A stretch of 64,000 bases of DNA from Labilithrix sp. (GCA_019637155.1 JAHBWE010000009.1:186001-250000); one strand, 5' to 3'. Positions 1 through 14,786 are shown, counted from the first letter of the stretch. Notes: generated by a model from the sequence alone, not told the origin. Made by a program: numbers and translations.

Positions 1-50
1 GAGGAGCCCGATTCGGCGCGCCAGGTTCGGCGACGAACTGCGTGCATCAT
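1..50 (-). CDS. possible 5' end of a further ABC-exporter gene (partial)
   Basis: Reading the minus strand, an ATG at 48-50 (second ATG at 45-47) opens a frame that starts MMHAVRRRTWRAESGS and runs off the window edge. It lies 22 bases after the stop of the ABC ATPase, where a membrane subunit of the same exporter would be expected. Sixteen residues are too few to identify a family, so this rests on position and an Arg-rich start only. Confidence 0.25.
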   Translation of the reverse strand, partial: MMHAVRRRTWRAESGS

Positions 51-72
51 GCACGCGAACGTCGACCCGTCG

Positions 73-762
73 CTACTCGGGCGACGATGCTCGTGGGGTC
101 TCGGCGGACTGGCTCTGGATTGAGCCTCGGTCGATCACGATGCGGTCGTCGGCGACGGACTTGGCGAAGGACTCGTCGTGGGTCACCACGATGACGACCG
201 CACCTCGCTTCGCCTCGGCGCGGACCGTGGCGTTCAAGACCTCGACGCCGCTCTTGTCGAGGCCCGTCGTCGGCTCGTCGAGGAGCAAGAGGCGCGGGGC
301 GTGGACGAGCGCGCGCGCGAGCGCCACGCGCTGGCGCTGGCCGCGTGAGTAGGTGCGGAACGGGCGCTCCGCGAAGACGCCGAGGGCGAAGCGCTCTCGC
401 GCCGCCTCGAAGGCCGCGTCCGCGTCGAGGCCGTGGAGGCGCGCCGAGAGCTCGATGTTCTCGCGGCCCGTGAGGTCCGCGTAACAGAGCGCGTCGTGGC
501 CCAGCCAGCCCAGCGTCCGCCGTACCGCGTCGCGCGTCTTGCCGAGGGTGCCGTGCGAGACCTTTCCCGACGTGGGCCTCGTCAACGTGCCGACGATGGA
601 GAGCAACGTGGACTTGCCCGAACCGTTCGCGCCCAGCACCACCGCGACTCGCCCCGCGTCGAAGCTCACGCTCACCCCCCGAAGCGCTCGGACAGCCGGC
701 GGGTACGTCTTCGTCACCCCCGTCAGCGACACGCGCGCAGGCGCCGGAGCCGAGGTCGTCAC
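73..762 (-). CDS. ABC transporter ATP-binding protein, CcmA-like
   Basis: About 229 residues with a complete ABC ATPase core: Walker A GANGSGKST, a Q-loop region near GWLGHDALCY, an atypical signature YSRGQRQRV in place of LSGGQ, Walker B RLLLLDEPTTGLD, and switch THD. Length and arrangement fit single-domain exporters such as CcmA, which powers haem handling in cytochrome c maturation, and a CcmF-CcmH protein is encoded 16 kb away; the substrate is inference. The open frame continues far upstream through a repeat array, but the GTG at 760-762, just before VSLTGVTKTYPP, gives the normal family length. The last 20 residues are Ser/Glu-rich. Confidence 0.85.
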   Translation of the reverse strand: MTTSAPAPARVSLTGVTKTYPPAVRALRGVSVSFDAGRVAVVLGANGSGKSTLLSIVGTLTRPTSGKVSHGTLGKTRDAVRRTLGWLGHDALCYADLTGRENIELSARLHGLDADAAFEAARERFALGVFAERPFRTYSRGQRQRVALARALVHAPRLLLLDEPTTGLDKSGVEVLNATVRAEAKRGAVVIVVTHDESFAKSVADDRIVIDRGSIQSQSAETPRASSPE

Positions 763-924
763 GGCCCGCAGCCTGCCGCTCTTTCGGCCCGGCGAAAAGG
801 AGTTCTCACGCTCAACGTCGCGCCCCACCGACCCCCGCCCCCGGGCCCCGACATGGTGCGCGCCCCCCGCGGCCGAGCTTCCGCCTCCAACGGGGCCGGG
901 AAAGGCCCGAAAGCCGACACGTTG

Positions 925-1310
925 TGGCGGGCCAGATGCGGTCGGCCCCGATGTGGCGGGCCCCGACCTGCCGGCCCCGACCTGCCGGGCCCCGATGCGC
1001 TCGGCCCCGACCTGCCGGGCCCCGACCTGCCGGCCCCGACCTGCCGGCCTCGACCTGCCGGCCCCGATGAGGTGGGGCCAGATGCGGTCGGCCCCGACGT
1101 GGCGGGCCCGATGTGGCGGGCCCCGACCTGCCGGGCCCCGACCTGCCGGGCCCCGACCTGCCGGGCCCCGACCTGCCGGCCCCGACTTGCCGGCCCCGAC
1201 CGGGCGGGCCCCGATGCGCTCGGCCCCGACCTGTCGGGCCCCGACCTGACGGCCCCGACCTGACGGCCCCGATGCGCTCGGCCCCGACCTGCCGGCCCCG
1301 ACCGGGCGGG
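925..1310. repeat. 15-bp GC-rich tandem array with pentapeptide-like register
   Basis: About 25 imperfect copies of a 15-base unit close to GGCCCCGACCTGCCG fill this stretch. Variants carry GATGCGCTC, GATGTGGCG or GATGAGGTG in the middle. In one plus-strand frame the unit reads GPDLP, resembling the A/G-D-L-x-x register of pentapeptide-repeat proteins but with Pro in place of Ala/Ser. All neighbouring frames are also open because the unit contains no stop. No start site or flanking domain supports a real protein, so it is annotated as a minisatellite, possibly derived from a pentapeptide-repeat gene. Confidence 0.75.
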
Positions 1311-1311
1311 C

Positions 1312-1428
1312 TCGCCCCGGGGCCCCGCGACCGCGGCCGCTCCAGCGGTTGCGAAGCAACCCTCGCGCTCCGCGCGAGGGCCGTGGTCGCGGGGTGGGGG
1401 TGTCGGGGGCGAAGCCCCCGACGTTGAG
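1312..1428 (+). repeat. intergenic hairpin repeat, copy R1
   Basis: Composite element made of short hairpins with 3-base loops: GGTTGC-GAA-GCAACC, CTCGCGC-TCC-GCGCGAG, and a terminal stem at 1402-1422 with arms GTCGGGGGC / GCCCCCGAC around GAA. It ends in the family-wide GTTGA about 30 bases before the MoxR start. The same architecture recurs at 24.06 kb, 37.2 kb and 58.6-59.5 kb. It has no T-tract, so it is not a classical terminator. Confidence 0.8.
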
Positions 1429-1456
1429 AGCCAAGAACCGTGCTACGCTCGACGCC

Positions 1457-2419
1457 ATGACTGCTGCTGCGGCTATGCTCGGAGAGGAGCTTCCGCTGAT
1501 CCAGAAATTGCGGCAGGCCGTGGAAGGCGCGCTCGAGGGGAAGCCCGAAGCCGTGGAGCTCGCGCTCGTCGCCCTCCTCGCCCGCGGACACCTCCTCATC
1601 GAAGACGTGCCCGGCGTCGGGAAGACCACCCTCGCGCGCGCGCTCGCCCGTGCAGTCGGAGGCGAGCTCCGGCGCGTTCAGTTCACGAGCGACCTCCTCC
1701 CCAGCGACGTCGTCGGCGTCTCGATCTTCGATCAGCGCGAGGGCGAGTTCAAATTCCGGCAAGGGCCCATCTTCGGCAACGTCCTCCTCGCCGACGAGAT
1801 CAACCGCGCCTCGCCGCGTACGCAGTCCGCGCTCCTCGAGGCGATGAACGAAGCGCAGGTCTCGGCCGACGGGCAGACCCATCCGCTGCCCGATCCGTTC
1901 TTCGTCATCGCGACGCAGAACCCGCAGGACTTCGCGGGGACGTTCCCGCTGCCGGAGTCCCAGCTCGATCGCTTCATCCTCCGCCTGCGGATCGGGTATC
2001 CGCCGCCGCAGGTCGAGATGCGCCTCCTCCTCGAAGGCAACTCCGACACCGCGCGCGACGTCCCCGTCGTCCTCGATCCCGCGAAGCTCGTGACGCTGCA
2101 GCTCCAGGTCGACCGCGTCACGATGGAGTCCTCGCTCCTCAGCTACCTCCACGCGCTCATCCTCGCCACGCGTCAGGCGCCCGTGCTCTCCCTCGGCACG
2201 TCGACGCGCGGCGGCATGGCCCTCGCGAAGGCGGCCCGCGCGCGCGCGCTCGTCCGCGGTCGCCACTACTGCATCCCCGACGACATCCACGACCTCGCCG
2301 TCCCCGTGCTCGCGCATCGCGTCCGCCTCTCGACGCACGCCGACGGATTCGTGCCTTCACGTGACGAAGCCGAGGCGGCGGTGCGCGACATCGTCGCGCG
2401 CGTCCCCGTCCCGGTCTGA
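1457..2419 (+). CDS. MoxR-family AAA+ ATPase
   Basis: About 320 residues. The AAA+ core shows Walker A GVGKTT near residue 55, Walker B NVLLADEINRA, a sensor 1 region FFVIATQNPQDFAGTFPLPE and a C-terminal lid domain. MoxR ATPases act as chaperones in the assembly or activation of membrane or metal-binding complexes. It is the first gene of a MoxR - DUF58 - transglutaminase set, a very widespread arrangement, and the genes are probably co-transcribed (32-base gap to the next). The frame is open further upstream through the hairpin repeat; the ATG at 1457, 29 bases after that repeat, is chosen because homology begins here. An in-frame ATG at 1475 is the alternative; neither has a strong ribosome site. 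Confidence 0.93.
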   Translation: MTAAAAMLGEELPLIQKLRQAVEGALEGKPEAVELALVALLARGHLLIEDVPGVGKTTLARALARAVGGELRRVQFTSDLLPSDVVGVSIFDQREGEFKFRQGPIFGNVLLADEINRASPRTQSALLEAMNEAQVSADGQTHPLPDPFFVIATQNPQDFAGTFPLPESQLDRFILRLRIGYPPPQVEMRLLLEGNSDTARDVPVVLDPAKLVTLQLQVDRVTMESSLLSYLHALILATRQAPVLSLGTSTRGGMALAKAARARALVRGRHYCIPDDIHDLAVPVLAHRVRLSTHADGFVPSRDEAEAAVRDIVARVPVPV

Positions 2420-2450
2420 ACCGTTCCGCCGTCGGAGGGAGTAGCGCCGC

Positions 2451-3725
2451 ATGGCCATGCAGTCGCCGGAGCCGAGCAACCCCGCCCTGTCGCGCGGACC
2501 GGAGAGCAAGGCGGAGCCTCCGAAGAGCGAGGCCATTCCGCTCTCGAAGGACGAGCCAGAGAAGCCGGCGAAATCGGAGAAGTCGGAGAACGCCAAGCCG
2601 TCCTCCGCCACGAAGCCCGCGTCGCGCTGGCCGTGGAGCCGCTTCAAGGCGCCGCGCCGGCTGAAGTTCACGCGGGAAGGGAAGTTCTTCGTCGGCATCA
2701 CCCTCGGCGTCGGCTTCGCCGCGATCAACACCGGCAACAACCTCCTCTACTTGCTCCTCGGCATGCTCCTCGCGCTCATCATCGTGAGCGGCCTCATGAG
2801 CGAGCTCAGCCTGCGCGACCTCACCGTCGTCCGCCGGCTCCCGCTCCGCGCGCAGGTCGGGCGGCCGCACCTCGTCGAGATCGAGGTCTTCAACCACAAG
2901 GGCCGCGTCCCGTCGTACGCGATCGAGGTCGAGGACCTCCGCGCGGGACAGCCCGCCGACAAGCGCTGCTTCTTCCTCAAGATCAGCCCGAAGAGCGCGC
3001 AGGTCGCGGCCTACCGGCGCACGCCGGCGAAGCGCGGGCGCGACCGCCACGTCGGCTTCCGCATCGCGACGCGCTTTCCGTTCGGGCTCTTCGAGAAATC
3101 GCGCGAGGTCCCGGCCGAGGGCGAGCTCGTCATCTACCCCGCGATCGATCCGATCCAGCTGCCGGCGCTGCCGCCGGGGCGACACGGCGAAGGAGACACC
3201 TCCCTCGGCCGCGGCTTCGGCGACGACTACGTCGGCCTCAAGCTCCATCGCGAAGGCGAAGACCGGCGCGACATCCACTGGCGCAAGACCGCGGCGGCGG
3301 GGCAGCTCGTGATGCGGGAGCGCGCGCGCGACGCGCGGCCGGACGTGCACCTCACCCTCGACGTCGTCCGCCGCGGCGACGCGAAGGACGATTGGTTCAA
3401 CGCGTTCGAGCGGCGCATCCGCGACATCGCCTCGCGCTCCGTCGCGCACATCAAGCGCGGCGACACCGTCTCGGTGAAGACGACGGCGGGCGAGATCGTC
3501 CGCGGCGATCGATCGACCGGCGCCGATCGGCTCCTCCGCTTCCTCGCCCTCGTCGAGTCCCTCACGCAGGCCGAGCTCGCCGAGCGCGCGAAGACGCCGC
3601 GCCTCGACCCGCCGAGCTCCGGGACAAAATCGACGAAAGCGTCAGAGGCGAAGCTCGAGCCCCCCAAGCCCCCAACACCCACGCTCCTCGCGCCCGTCCC
3701 GAGGAACGAGGAGGCCTCGTCGTGA
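2451..3725 (+). CDS. DUF58 domain membrane protein
   Basis: 424 residues starting at ATG after a clear GGAGGGA site. Residues 1-75 are low-complexity, rich in Lys, Glu, Ser and Pro, and probably cytoplasmic. A hydrophobic hairpin around residues 82-120 (two membrane segments including NLLYLLLGMLLALIIVSGLM) anchors the protein. The DUF58 core contains GDDYVGLKLHREGEDRRDIHWRKTAA, the diagnostic region of the family. DUF58 proteins are invariably found with MoxR ATPases and often with TgpA-type transglutaminases; the molecular role is not established. The C-terminal 35 residues are again Lys/Pro-rich. The stop overlaps the next start by GTGA, implying translational coupling. Confidence 0.92.
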   Translation: MAMQSPEPSNPALSRGPESKAEPPKSEAIPLSKDEPEKPAKSEKSENAKPSSATKPASRWPWSRFKAPRRLKFTREGKFFVGITLGVGFAAINTGNNLLYLLLGMLLALIIVSGLMSELSLRDLTVVRRLPLRAQVGRPHLVEIEVFNHKGRVPSYAIEVEDLRAGQPADKRCFFLKISPKSAQVAAYRRTPAKRGRDRHVGFRIATRFPFGLFEKSREVPAEGELVIYPAIDPIQLPALPPGRHGEGDTSLGRGFGDDYVGLKLHREGEDRRDIHWRKTAAAGQLVMRERARDARPDVHLTLDVVRRGDAKDDWFNAFERRIRDIASRSVAHIKRGDTVSVKTTAGEIVRGDRSTGADRLLRFLALVESLTQAELAERAKTPRLDPPSSGTKSTKASEAKLEPPKPPTPTLLAPVPRNEEASS

Positions 3726-5916
3726 GGTTCGGCCTCGTCCACCGCATCATGACGGACGCGCTCGCCGCGCTCGGCGTGCTCGCGGTCGTGAACACCGCGT
3801 CGATGTCGACGTGGACGACCGGCTTCGTCATCGCCGGCCTCGCGCTCGCGCTCGCGGTGCCCGAGTCCTGGCAGACCAAGCCCGCGCTCCGCCACCTCGC
3901 GACGATCGGCCCGCTCACGCTCTTCGCGGTGCAAGGGGTGCGGCTCCTCGCCGGTCGCCCCGCCCTCGACGTCGCGGTCGAGTTCGCCGCCATCTTGCAG
4001 ATCATCCGCCTCGCCACCCGCCGCGGCGCCGCGCACGACCAGCAGATCATCGTCCTCGCGCTCCTCCACTTCGTCGCGGGGACCGTCCTCGGCGGCGGCC
4101 TCTCCTACGGCCTCTGCTTCGTCGGGTTCCTCATCGTCGCGCCCGGCGCGCTCGTCCTCAGCCACCTCCGGCGCGAGGTCGAAGGCAACTACCGGCAGGG
4201 CGCGCGCGATCGCACCGGCCTCCCCGTCGACGTGCCGCGCATCCTCCGCTCACGCCGCGTCGTCGGGCGCGGGTTCCTCGCGACGACGTGCCTCCTCTCG
4301 GTCCCGATCTTCCTCTTCACCGCCGCGCTCTTCATCGTGTTCCCGCGCGTCGGGCTCTCGCTGCTCTTGCTGAACCATCACAACGGCGATCGCATGATCG
4401 GGTTCTCGGACCGGGTCGACCTCGGCGAGGTCGGAGCGATCCGCGACGTGCCCGCGCTCGCCCTGCGCTTCGACGTGCCCGACCTCCCGGAGCCGCGACC
4501 GCAGAAGCTCACCCTCCGCCTCCGCGGCACCGCCTTCGACGAGTACTCGGGCAAGGCCTGGGCGCGCACGCAGGCTAAGACGTTCAACGCGTCGAACCCG
4601 AGCAGCGGCATCCTCCCGATCGCGCGGCAGCCGAACGCCAACCCGAACGATCCGGCGCACGATCGCAAGATCACGATCGAGCTCGAGCCGATCGAGCCGA
4701 CCGTCGTCTTCCTCCCGCCGCGCACCGTCGCGCTCGAGCTCCGCACCCCGCAACAAGCGCTCGTCGGCGACACGCTCCAGCTCACGCGCGGCCCGGAGGG
4801 GGAGGTCCGCTACTCCGGCGAAGGCGCGCGCGGCATCCGCTACGACGCGTACATCGCGACCGATCGCGAGCCCATCATCGAGAACCTCCCGCTCTCCGAG
4901 CGCCCGCGCTACCTCCGGCTCCCTGCCGACACGCCGGAGCGCATCGGGCAGCTCGCGCACGAGTGGGCCGACGCGCAGCCCACCGCGTACCTGAAGGCGA
5001 AGGCGATCGAGGAGCACTTGAAGCACGACTTCAAGTACCAGCTCGGCTCGCCCTCCGGCGGCAAGCCCCAGCCGGTCGATCACTTCCTCTTCGAGTCGAA
5101 GCGCGGGCACTGCGAGTTCTTCTCGACCGCGATGGCGATCATGCTGCGTGAGGTCGGCATCCCTTCGCGCAACGTCACCGGCTTCGTCGGCGGGACGTAC
5201 AACCGCTTCGGCCAGTACTACGCCGTTCGTCAGGGCGACGCGCACTCGTGGGTCGAGGCCTACCTCGACGAGCCGGTCCACGGCTGGGTCACCTTCGACC
5301 CGACCCCGACGTCGGGCGCGCAGCCGCTCCAGGAGACGTCCGGCGCGTGGGTGTACCTCCGCGATCTGCTCGAGGCGCTCTCGCAGCGCTGGAACCGCTA
5401 CGTCATCGGCTACGACCTCAAGACCCAGATCCACATCTTCGAGGACCTGAGCCGCCGCTACGAGCAGTTCCGCACGAAGACCGGCGCGAACACCGGCGCG
5501 ATGGAGCGCGTGACGCGTCCGTCCGTCATCGCGGCCGCCGTCATCGTCGCCTCCCTCGGCGCGTACTTGCTCTGGCGGCGCCGTCGCTCCGTCACGCGGA
5601 AGGCGCCGGACAGCGCCGAGAAGCCGCGCATCGATCCGAAGCTCGAGGCCGCGACCGCGCTCTACCGCGCGCTCGAGATCGCGCTCTCGATGCAGGGGAT
5701 CGCGCGGCCCGCGGCGATGCCGCCGCTCAAGCACGCCGAGGACCTCGTCGAGCGGAAGCATCCGCTCGCGAAGCTGGTCCTCGATCTCACGAACCTCTAC
5801 ATCGAGGCGCGCTTCGGCGGCGTCACCCTCGACGAGCCGGCGCAGCGCGACTACGAGCGCCGGGTGAAGGAGATCCGCGCCTTCAAGGCGGAGCTCCCCA
5901 CCGCCGACGCGCCGGC

Positions 5917-5920
<4 letters not shown>
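3722..5920 (+). CDS. TgpA-type membrane transglutaminase
   Basis: About 732 residues from a GTG overlapping the DUF58 stop. The N-terminal half holds about six membrane segments (DUF3488 region). A periplasmic transglutaminase-like domain follows, with an intact triad: Cys464 in RGHCEFFSTAM, His508 in GDAHSWVEAY and Asp526 in FDPTP. A further membrane segment lies near residue 605 (VIAAAVIVASLGAYLLW) and a DUF4129-like tail follows. Homologues such as Pseudomonas TgpA are periplasm-facing transglutaminases or proteases, some essential. The order MoxR, DUF58, TgpA argues for one functional unit. The gene converges on clpB with a 4-base overlap of stops, leaving no room for an intergenic terminator. 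Confidence 0.92.
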
Positions 5921-8529
<2,609 letters not shown>

Positions 8530-8629
8530 TGAGCTCTCCTTTTGCCTCTCCGCAGCGCGGGGGCCTCCACGACAATAAGCACGGGCACGCGACCTGCAAC
8601 GGGAACGCGTCCGCCGCGATACGGCCGCG

Positions 8630-9352
8630 CTACTGGCAGGCGCGCAACGTCGCCGGCGCGATCGCGATCGACTGACACGACGAGCCGTTCGGACACGAGC
8701 CGCCCTGGGAGCTCGCGAGGCACGTCGGGCCCGTCTTTCCGCCGAGCGGGCCCATCCCGACGTTGCACGTCGGCGCGCACTGTGAGGCCATCGCGAACGC
8801 GGCGAGGTTCCACGAGACGCAGCAGACGCTGTCGCCCGGGCAGTCGTCCTTGTCGTCGCAGTGCAGCGTGCCGCCGGTCGAGCATGACGACGCGGTCGCC
8901 GCGCACGAGCTCGTCTCGAAGAACGTGCCCCAGCAGCACAGCGCCGATTGCCCCGTGCAGGTCTTCCCCGCGCCGCAGCTGACGACCGCGGAGCTGTTCG
9001 GCGCGTCCGGCGCCCCCGTGTCCGCCGGCGCCCCCGTGTCCGCCGGACCGGCGTCGCTCGCGTCGGGCGCGTTCGCGTCGGTGACGCGCGCGTCCGCGCC
9101 GGCGTCCGGCGCGCTCGTGTCCGGCGTCCCCGCGTCCGGGGTCGCGACGCTCACGGAGGAGTCCTTCACCGGCGTCGGCGGAGCGTCGCCGTCGGCGAGC
9201 ACGATCGAGTCGCCGCCGTCCGCGCCCGCGGCGACCTCGAGGTCGCCCACGCCGGTCAGCAGCACGCAGCCGCTGACGACCGACAGCGCGACCGCCGCGA
9301 CGAACATGTGCGCACGAAGCGATCGAGCCACGACAGCTCGAGAGCGTATCAC
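8630..9352 (-). CDS. Cys-rich Asp/Ala/Pro-rich lipoprotein
   Basis: 240 residues from a GTG (ATG at 9307 is the alternative). A basic start, hydrophobic stretch and lipobox SVVSGC place it as an exported lipoprotein. A long Asp/Ala/Pro/Thr linker (residues 40-120, APDAG and GAPADTGAP repeats) leads to a C-terminal domain with about 14 Cys, including CTGQSALCCWGTFF and CPGDSVCCVSW, probably disulfide-bonded. This linker-plus-knot design is common in Polyangiales lipoproteins; function unknown. It starts 6 bases beyond the gyrB stop and may be cotranscribed from gyrB. Confidence 0.8.
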   Translation of the reverse strand: MIRSRAVVARSLRAHMFVAAVALSVVSGCVLLTGVGDLEVAAGADGGDSIVLADGDAPPTPVKDSSVSVATPDAGTPDTSAPDAGADARVTDANAPDASDAGPADTGAPADTGAPDAPNSSAVVSCGAGKTCTGQSALCCWGTFFETSSCAATASSCSTGGTLHCDDKDDCPGDSVCCVSWNLAAFAMASQCAPTCNVGMGPLGGKTGPTCLASSQGGSCPNGSSCQSIAIAPATLRACQ

Positions 9353-9358
9353 GCGCGC

Positions 9359-12091
<2,733 letters not shown>

Positions 12092-12149
12092 TTAGCTGCG
12101 TCAACGGCGACCGAATTTCGGCCCGGATGACGCGCGGCGTCGACGGCTT

Positions 12150-13265
12150 CTAGCCGGGGGTCAAGAACCCACCGTCAACGCGAGAAAGGCGCCCTCCGTC
12201 GATCGTGAAATCCCGCCGCTGACCCGCGCCCGAGTCGATCAGCTCGGGGCGCGTCGTGGTGAGCACGACCTGGCCTTCCTGCTCGCGGAGGAACGCGAAG
12301 AGCGCCGCCGTGCGCTCGCGATCTAGCTCGCTCGAGACGTCGTCGAGGAGCAGCACCGGCCGCACGCCGCGCGCCGCGCCGATGACGTCGATCTCCGCCG
12401 ACTTCAGCGCCAGCGTCACCGCGCGATGTTGCCCTTGCGACGCGACCCCACGCACCGGGTGCCCCGAGATGGAGAGCGCGAGGTCGTCGCGATGCGGGCC
12501 CACCGTCGCGCTCCCGCGCCGGAGATCGGCCGCTCGCTTGTCGATCAGCGCCGCCGCGAAGGCCTCCGCGTCGCGCGGCGCGCCCGGAGCGTAGCTGGCC
12601 GCGAGGGAGAGGTCCGGCGCGGCGATGCGACGGAACGCTTCGAGCGCGCGCTCCGAGAGCGATGCCGCGGCCTCCGCGCGATGGTCCATCAGCGCGGTGC
12701 CGTGACGGACGATCAACGTCTCCCACTCGCCGAGGTCGGACGCCTGGACGCCGCGCGTATCCAGCGCGCGCTGCCGCGAGCGGACGGCCTTCGTGTAGCT
12801 CTCGAGCTCCAGCATCGCCGCGGGCGCGCGGTAAAGCGCGGTGCGATCGAGGAGGCGTCGTCGCTCCGCGCTCGCGCCCATCGAGAGCGCGATCTCTCCG
12901 GGATGGAACACGACGATCGGCGTGCGCACGGCGTACGCCGCGAGGGTAGGGGGCCGCTTGTCGTCGACGCGCACGAGGCGCGCGCCGGCGCGGATGCCGA
13001 CCGACTGCACGCGTGAGTCGCCCTCCTCGCGGACACGCGCGCGCACGCTCGCGAGCTCGCCCTCGAACGCTACGACGTCCGTCATCTTCGAGGAGCGAAA
13101 GCTCTTCGACGTCCCGAGGACGTAGAGCGCCTCGAGCAGGTTCGTCTTGCCTTGCCCGTTCGCGCCGCTGATGACGTTGAAGCGCGGCCCGAGCTCGACG
13201 TCGACCGCGGCGAGGTTCCGGAACGACCGGACCTGGACCGCTTCGATGGCGAGCGAACGCAGCAC
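12150..13265 (-). CDS. recF: DNA replication and repair protein RecF
   Basis: 371 residues, normal for RecF. SMC-like ATPase features are all present: Walker A GANGQGKTNLLEALY near residue 35, the signature region GVASQGQHRAVTLALK preceded by the typical TVGPHRDDL, and Walker B PVLLLDDVSSELD. RecF loads RecA at gapped DNA with RecO and RecR. The GTG start follows the dnaN stop directly, and the downstream neighbour is gyrB, the classic dnaN-recF-gyrB order. Confidence 0.95.
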   Translation of the reverse strand: MLRSLAIEAVQVRSFRNLAAVDVELGPRFNVISGANGQGKTNLLEALYVLGTSKSFRSSKMTDVVAFEGELASVRARVREEGDSRVQSVGIRAGARLVRVDDKRPPTLAAYAVRTPIVVFHPGEIALSMGASAERRRLLDRTALYRAPAAMLELESYTKAVRSRQRALDTRGVQASDLGEWETLIVRHGTALMDHRAEAAASLSERALEAFRRIAAPDLSLAASYAPGAPRDAEAFAAALIDKRAADLRRGSATVGPHRDDLALSISGHPVRGVASQGQHRAVTLALKSAEIDVIGAARGVRPVLLLDDVSSELDRERTAALFAFLREQEGQVVLTTTRPELIDSGAGQRRDFTIDGGRLSRVDGGFLTPG

Positions 13266-14435
13266 TCAGATGCGCATCGGCATCACGACCGACAAGAACT
13301 GGCGATCGGACGTCGTAGTGGCGCCGGAGGGCCTCAGCACCGCGGGATCGAGCTCACCGGAGAGCCCGATCGCGACCTCGTCGTCGCCCACCGCCGCGAG
13401 CACGTCGAGGAAGTACTTCGCGTTGAAGCCGATGCTCATGTTCGGCCCCGCGTACTCGACCGGGATCTCGTCGTACCCGTCGCCGCTCTCCGGCGACTCG
13501 CTCGTGATGCGCATCGAGCCCTTGGTCAGCGAGAGCTTCACGCCGCCGGTGCGCTCGCTCGCGGCGACGGAGACGGCGCGGAGGGCGTCCGCGAGGCCCG
13601 AGCGCGGCGCGCGGACGACCTTCTCCGACGCGGCAGGGATGACCTGGGAGTAGGGCGGGAACTGCGCGTCGACGAGCTTCACGCTGAACGTAGTGCCCGC
13701 GCCCTGGAAGAACGCGCTCGCGCCGCTCTGGGTGATGAGCAGCTCGGGCTTCTTGCCCTCGCCCTTGTCGTTCGTGGTGGTGGGGCCGTCCGCGAGCATC
13801 TCGTCGCAGAGGCGGCGGAGCTCCTGGATCGCCTTCAGCGGGATGAGCATCGTCGCCGACGCCTGGCGCCCTTCGACCTTCACGTCGACCTTCGAGAGCC
13901 GATGCCCGTCGGTCGTGACCATGCGAACTGTGTCGCCCTCCCACTCGAAGAGCGCGCTGTTCAGGTGGGCGCGCGTCTCGTCGGTCGAGATCGAGAAGTG
14001 CGTCTTCGCGATGAGCTCGGCGAGGACGTCGACGTCGAGCGCCAGCGTCGGCGAGCCCTCGGCCGGCTGCGGGAGCGGCGGGAAGTCGTCGCCCGGCATG
14101 CCGCGCAGCGTGTAGCGACGCGCGGTGCCGCTCGCCTTCAGCGTCGTCGTCGCGTTGTCCTGCGACGAGATGACGATCGGACCGTCGGGCATCATCTTCA
14201 CGCGCTCGAAGAGGTCCTTCGCCGACACCGCGACGCTGCCGCCCTTCGCGATGTCCGCGGGGATGCGGCCCATGAGCGAGAGGTACAGGTCCGTCGCCGC
14301 GAGCCGGAGCGTGTTCTGACCTTCCGCCGAGAGCAGGACGTTCGCGAGCACCGGCATCGTGCTCTTGCGCTCGGCGACGCCCTGCATGCGGGCGACGATC
14401 TTCAGCAAATCCTTCTTCGCGACGGTGAGCTCCAT
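13266..14435 (-). CDS. dnaN: DNA polymerase III beta sliding clamp
   Basis: About 389 residues from ATG at 14435 (MELTVAKKDLLKIVARMQG), preceded by GAGGACGAG; an upstream in-frame start at 14483 would add 16 residues without clamp similarity. Three repeated clamp domains are recognisable, with motifs RKSTMPVLANVLL, LRGMPGDDFPPLP and the C-terminal FLSVVMPMRI typical of the family. Domain 2 carries a Gly/Lys-rich insertion near residue 215 (TNDKGEGKKPEL). It forms the dimeric ring tethering polymerase III to DNA. recF follows with no gap; no dnaA lies upstream. Confidence 0.96.
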   Translation of the reverse strand: MELTVAKKDLLKIVARMQGVAERKSTMPVLANVLLSAEGQNTLRLAATDLYLSLMGRIPADIAKGGSVAVSAKDLFERVKMMPDGPIVISSQDNATTTLKASGTARRYTLRGMPGDDFPPLPQPAEGSPTLALDVDVLAELIAKTHFSISTDETRAHLNSALFEWEGDTVRMVTTDGHRLSKVDVKVEGRQASATMLIPLKAIQELRRLCDEMLADGPTTTNDKGEGKKPELLITQSGASAFFQGAGTTFSVKLVDAQFPPYSQVIPAASEKVVRAPRSGLADALRAVSVAASERTGGVKLSLTKGSMRITSESPESGDGYDEIPVEYAGPNMSIGFNAKYFLDVLAAVGDDEVAIGLSGELDPAVLRPSGATTTSDRQFLSVVMPMRI

Positions 14436-14786
14436 CTCGTCCTCGGGGCTAAGTGAAGTGCCTGGGTTGCCTCCCCCCGTCAAGGGTGCGGGCTCATGCT
14501 CCCGAGAGGTCCTTCCCGCCCGGAGCTCCCTGGAGGCTCGGTATGGAAGGAGAGAGAAATTTAAAGATCAGTATTGGATCTAGGGCCTGTGGGTTCCGGG
14601 GATAAGCCAAAATGCCGAAAGGATCCAATGGGCTATGACGAATGTGACTGGGGAGTGACGAGGGTGCAAGATCGGGGGGGCTCGTGAATGGAATTGTCCC
14701 ACCTCTCGTCCCCACCCCCGTCCGCCGCATCTCCCCAGCCTCGACCGCAGGCTTTTTCACAGGGCGAACCGGGATGATCGGGCGTC
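14436..14786. other. dnaN upstream region, weak replication-origin candidate
   Basis: A 351-base stretch without a gene between dnaN and a secreted-protein gene. It includes an unusually A/T-rich segment (GAGAGAAATTTAAAGATCAG, 14551-14570) and an inverted repeat with arms ATTGGATC (14573-14580) and GATCCAAT (14622-14629). Between the arms is TGTGG...GGATAA, which resembles a split DnaA box; TTTTTCACA near 14753 is a second weak match. A promoter for dnaN must also lie here. No convincing cluster of DnaA boxes was found. Confidence 0.3.

Noticed and set aside
433-1427. Several overlapping open frames in the 15-bp array, including one reading GPDLP repeats
   Set aside because: No ribosome site, open in multiple frames because the repeat unit lacks stops, and no flanking domain; treated as a repeat, with the pentapeptide idea kept only as a finding.
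763-1629. N-terminal extension of the ABC ATPase through the 15-bp array
   Set aside because: Residues are repeat-derived and ATPase similarity begins at the GTG at 762.
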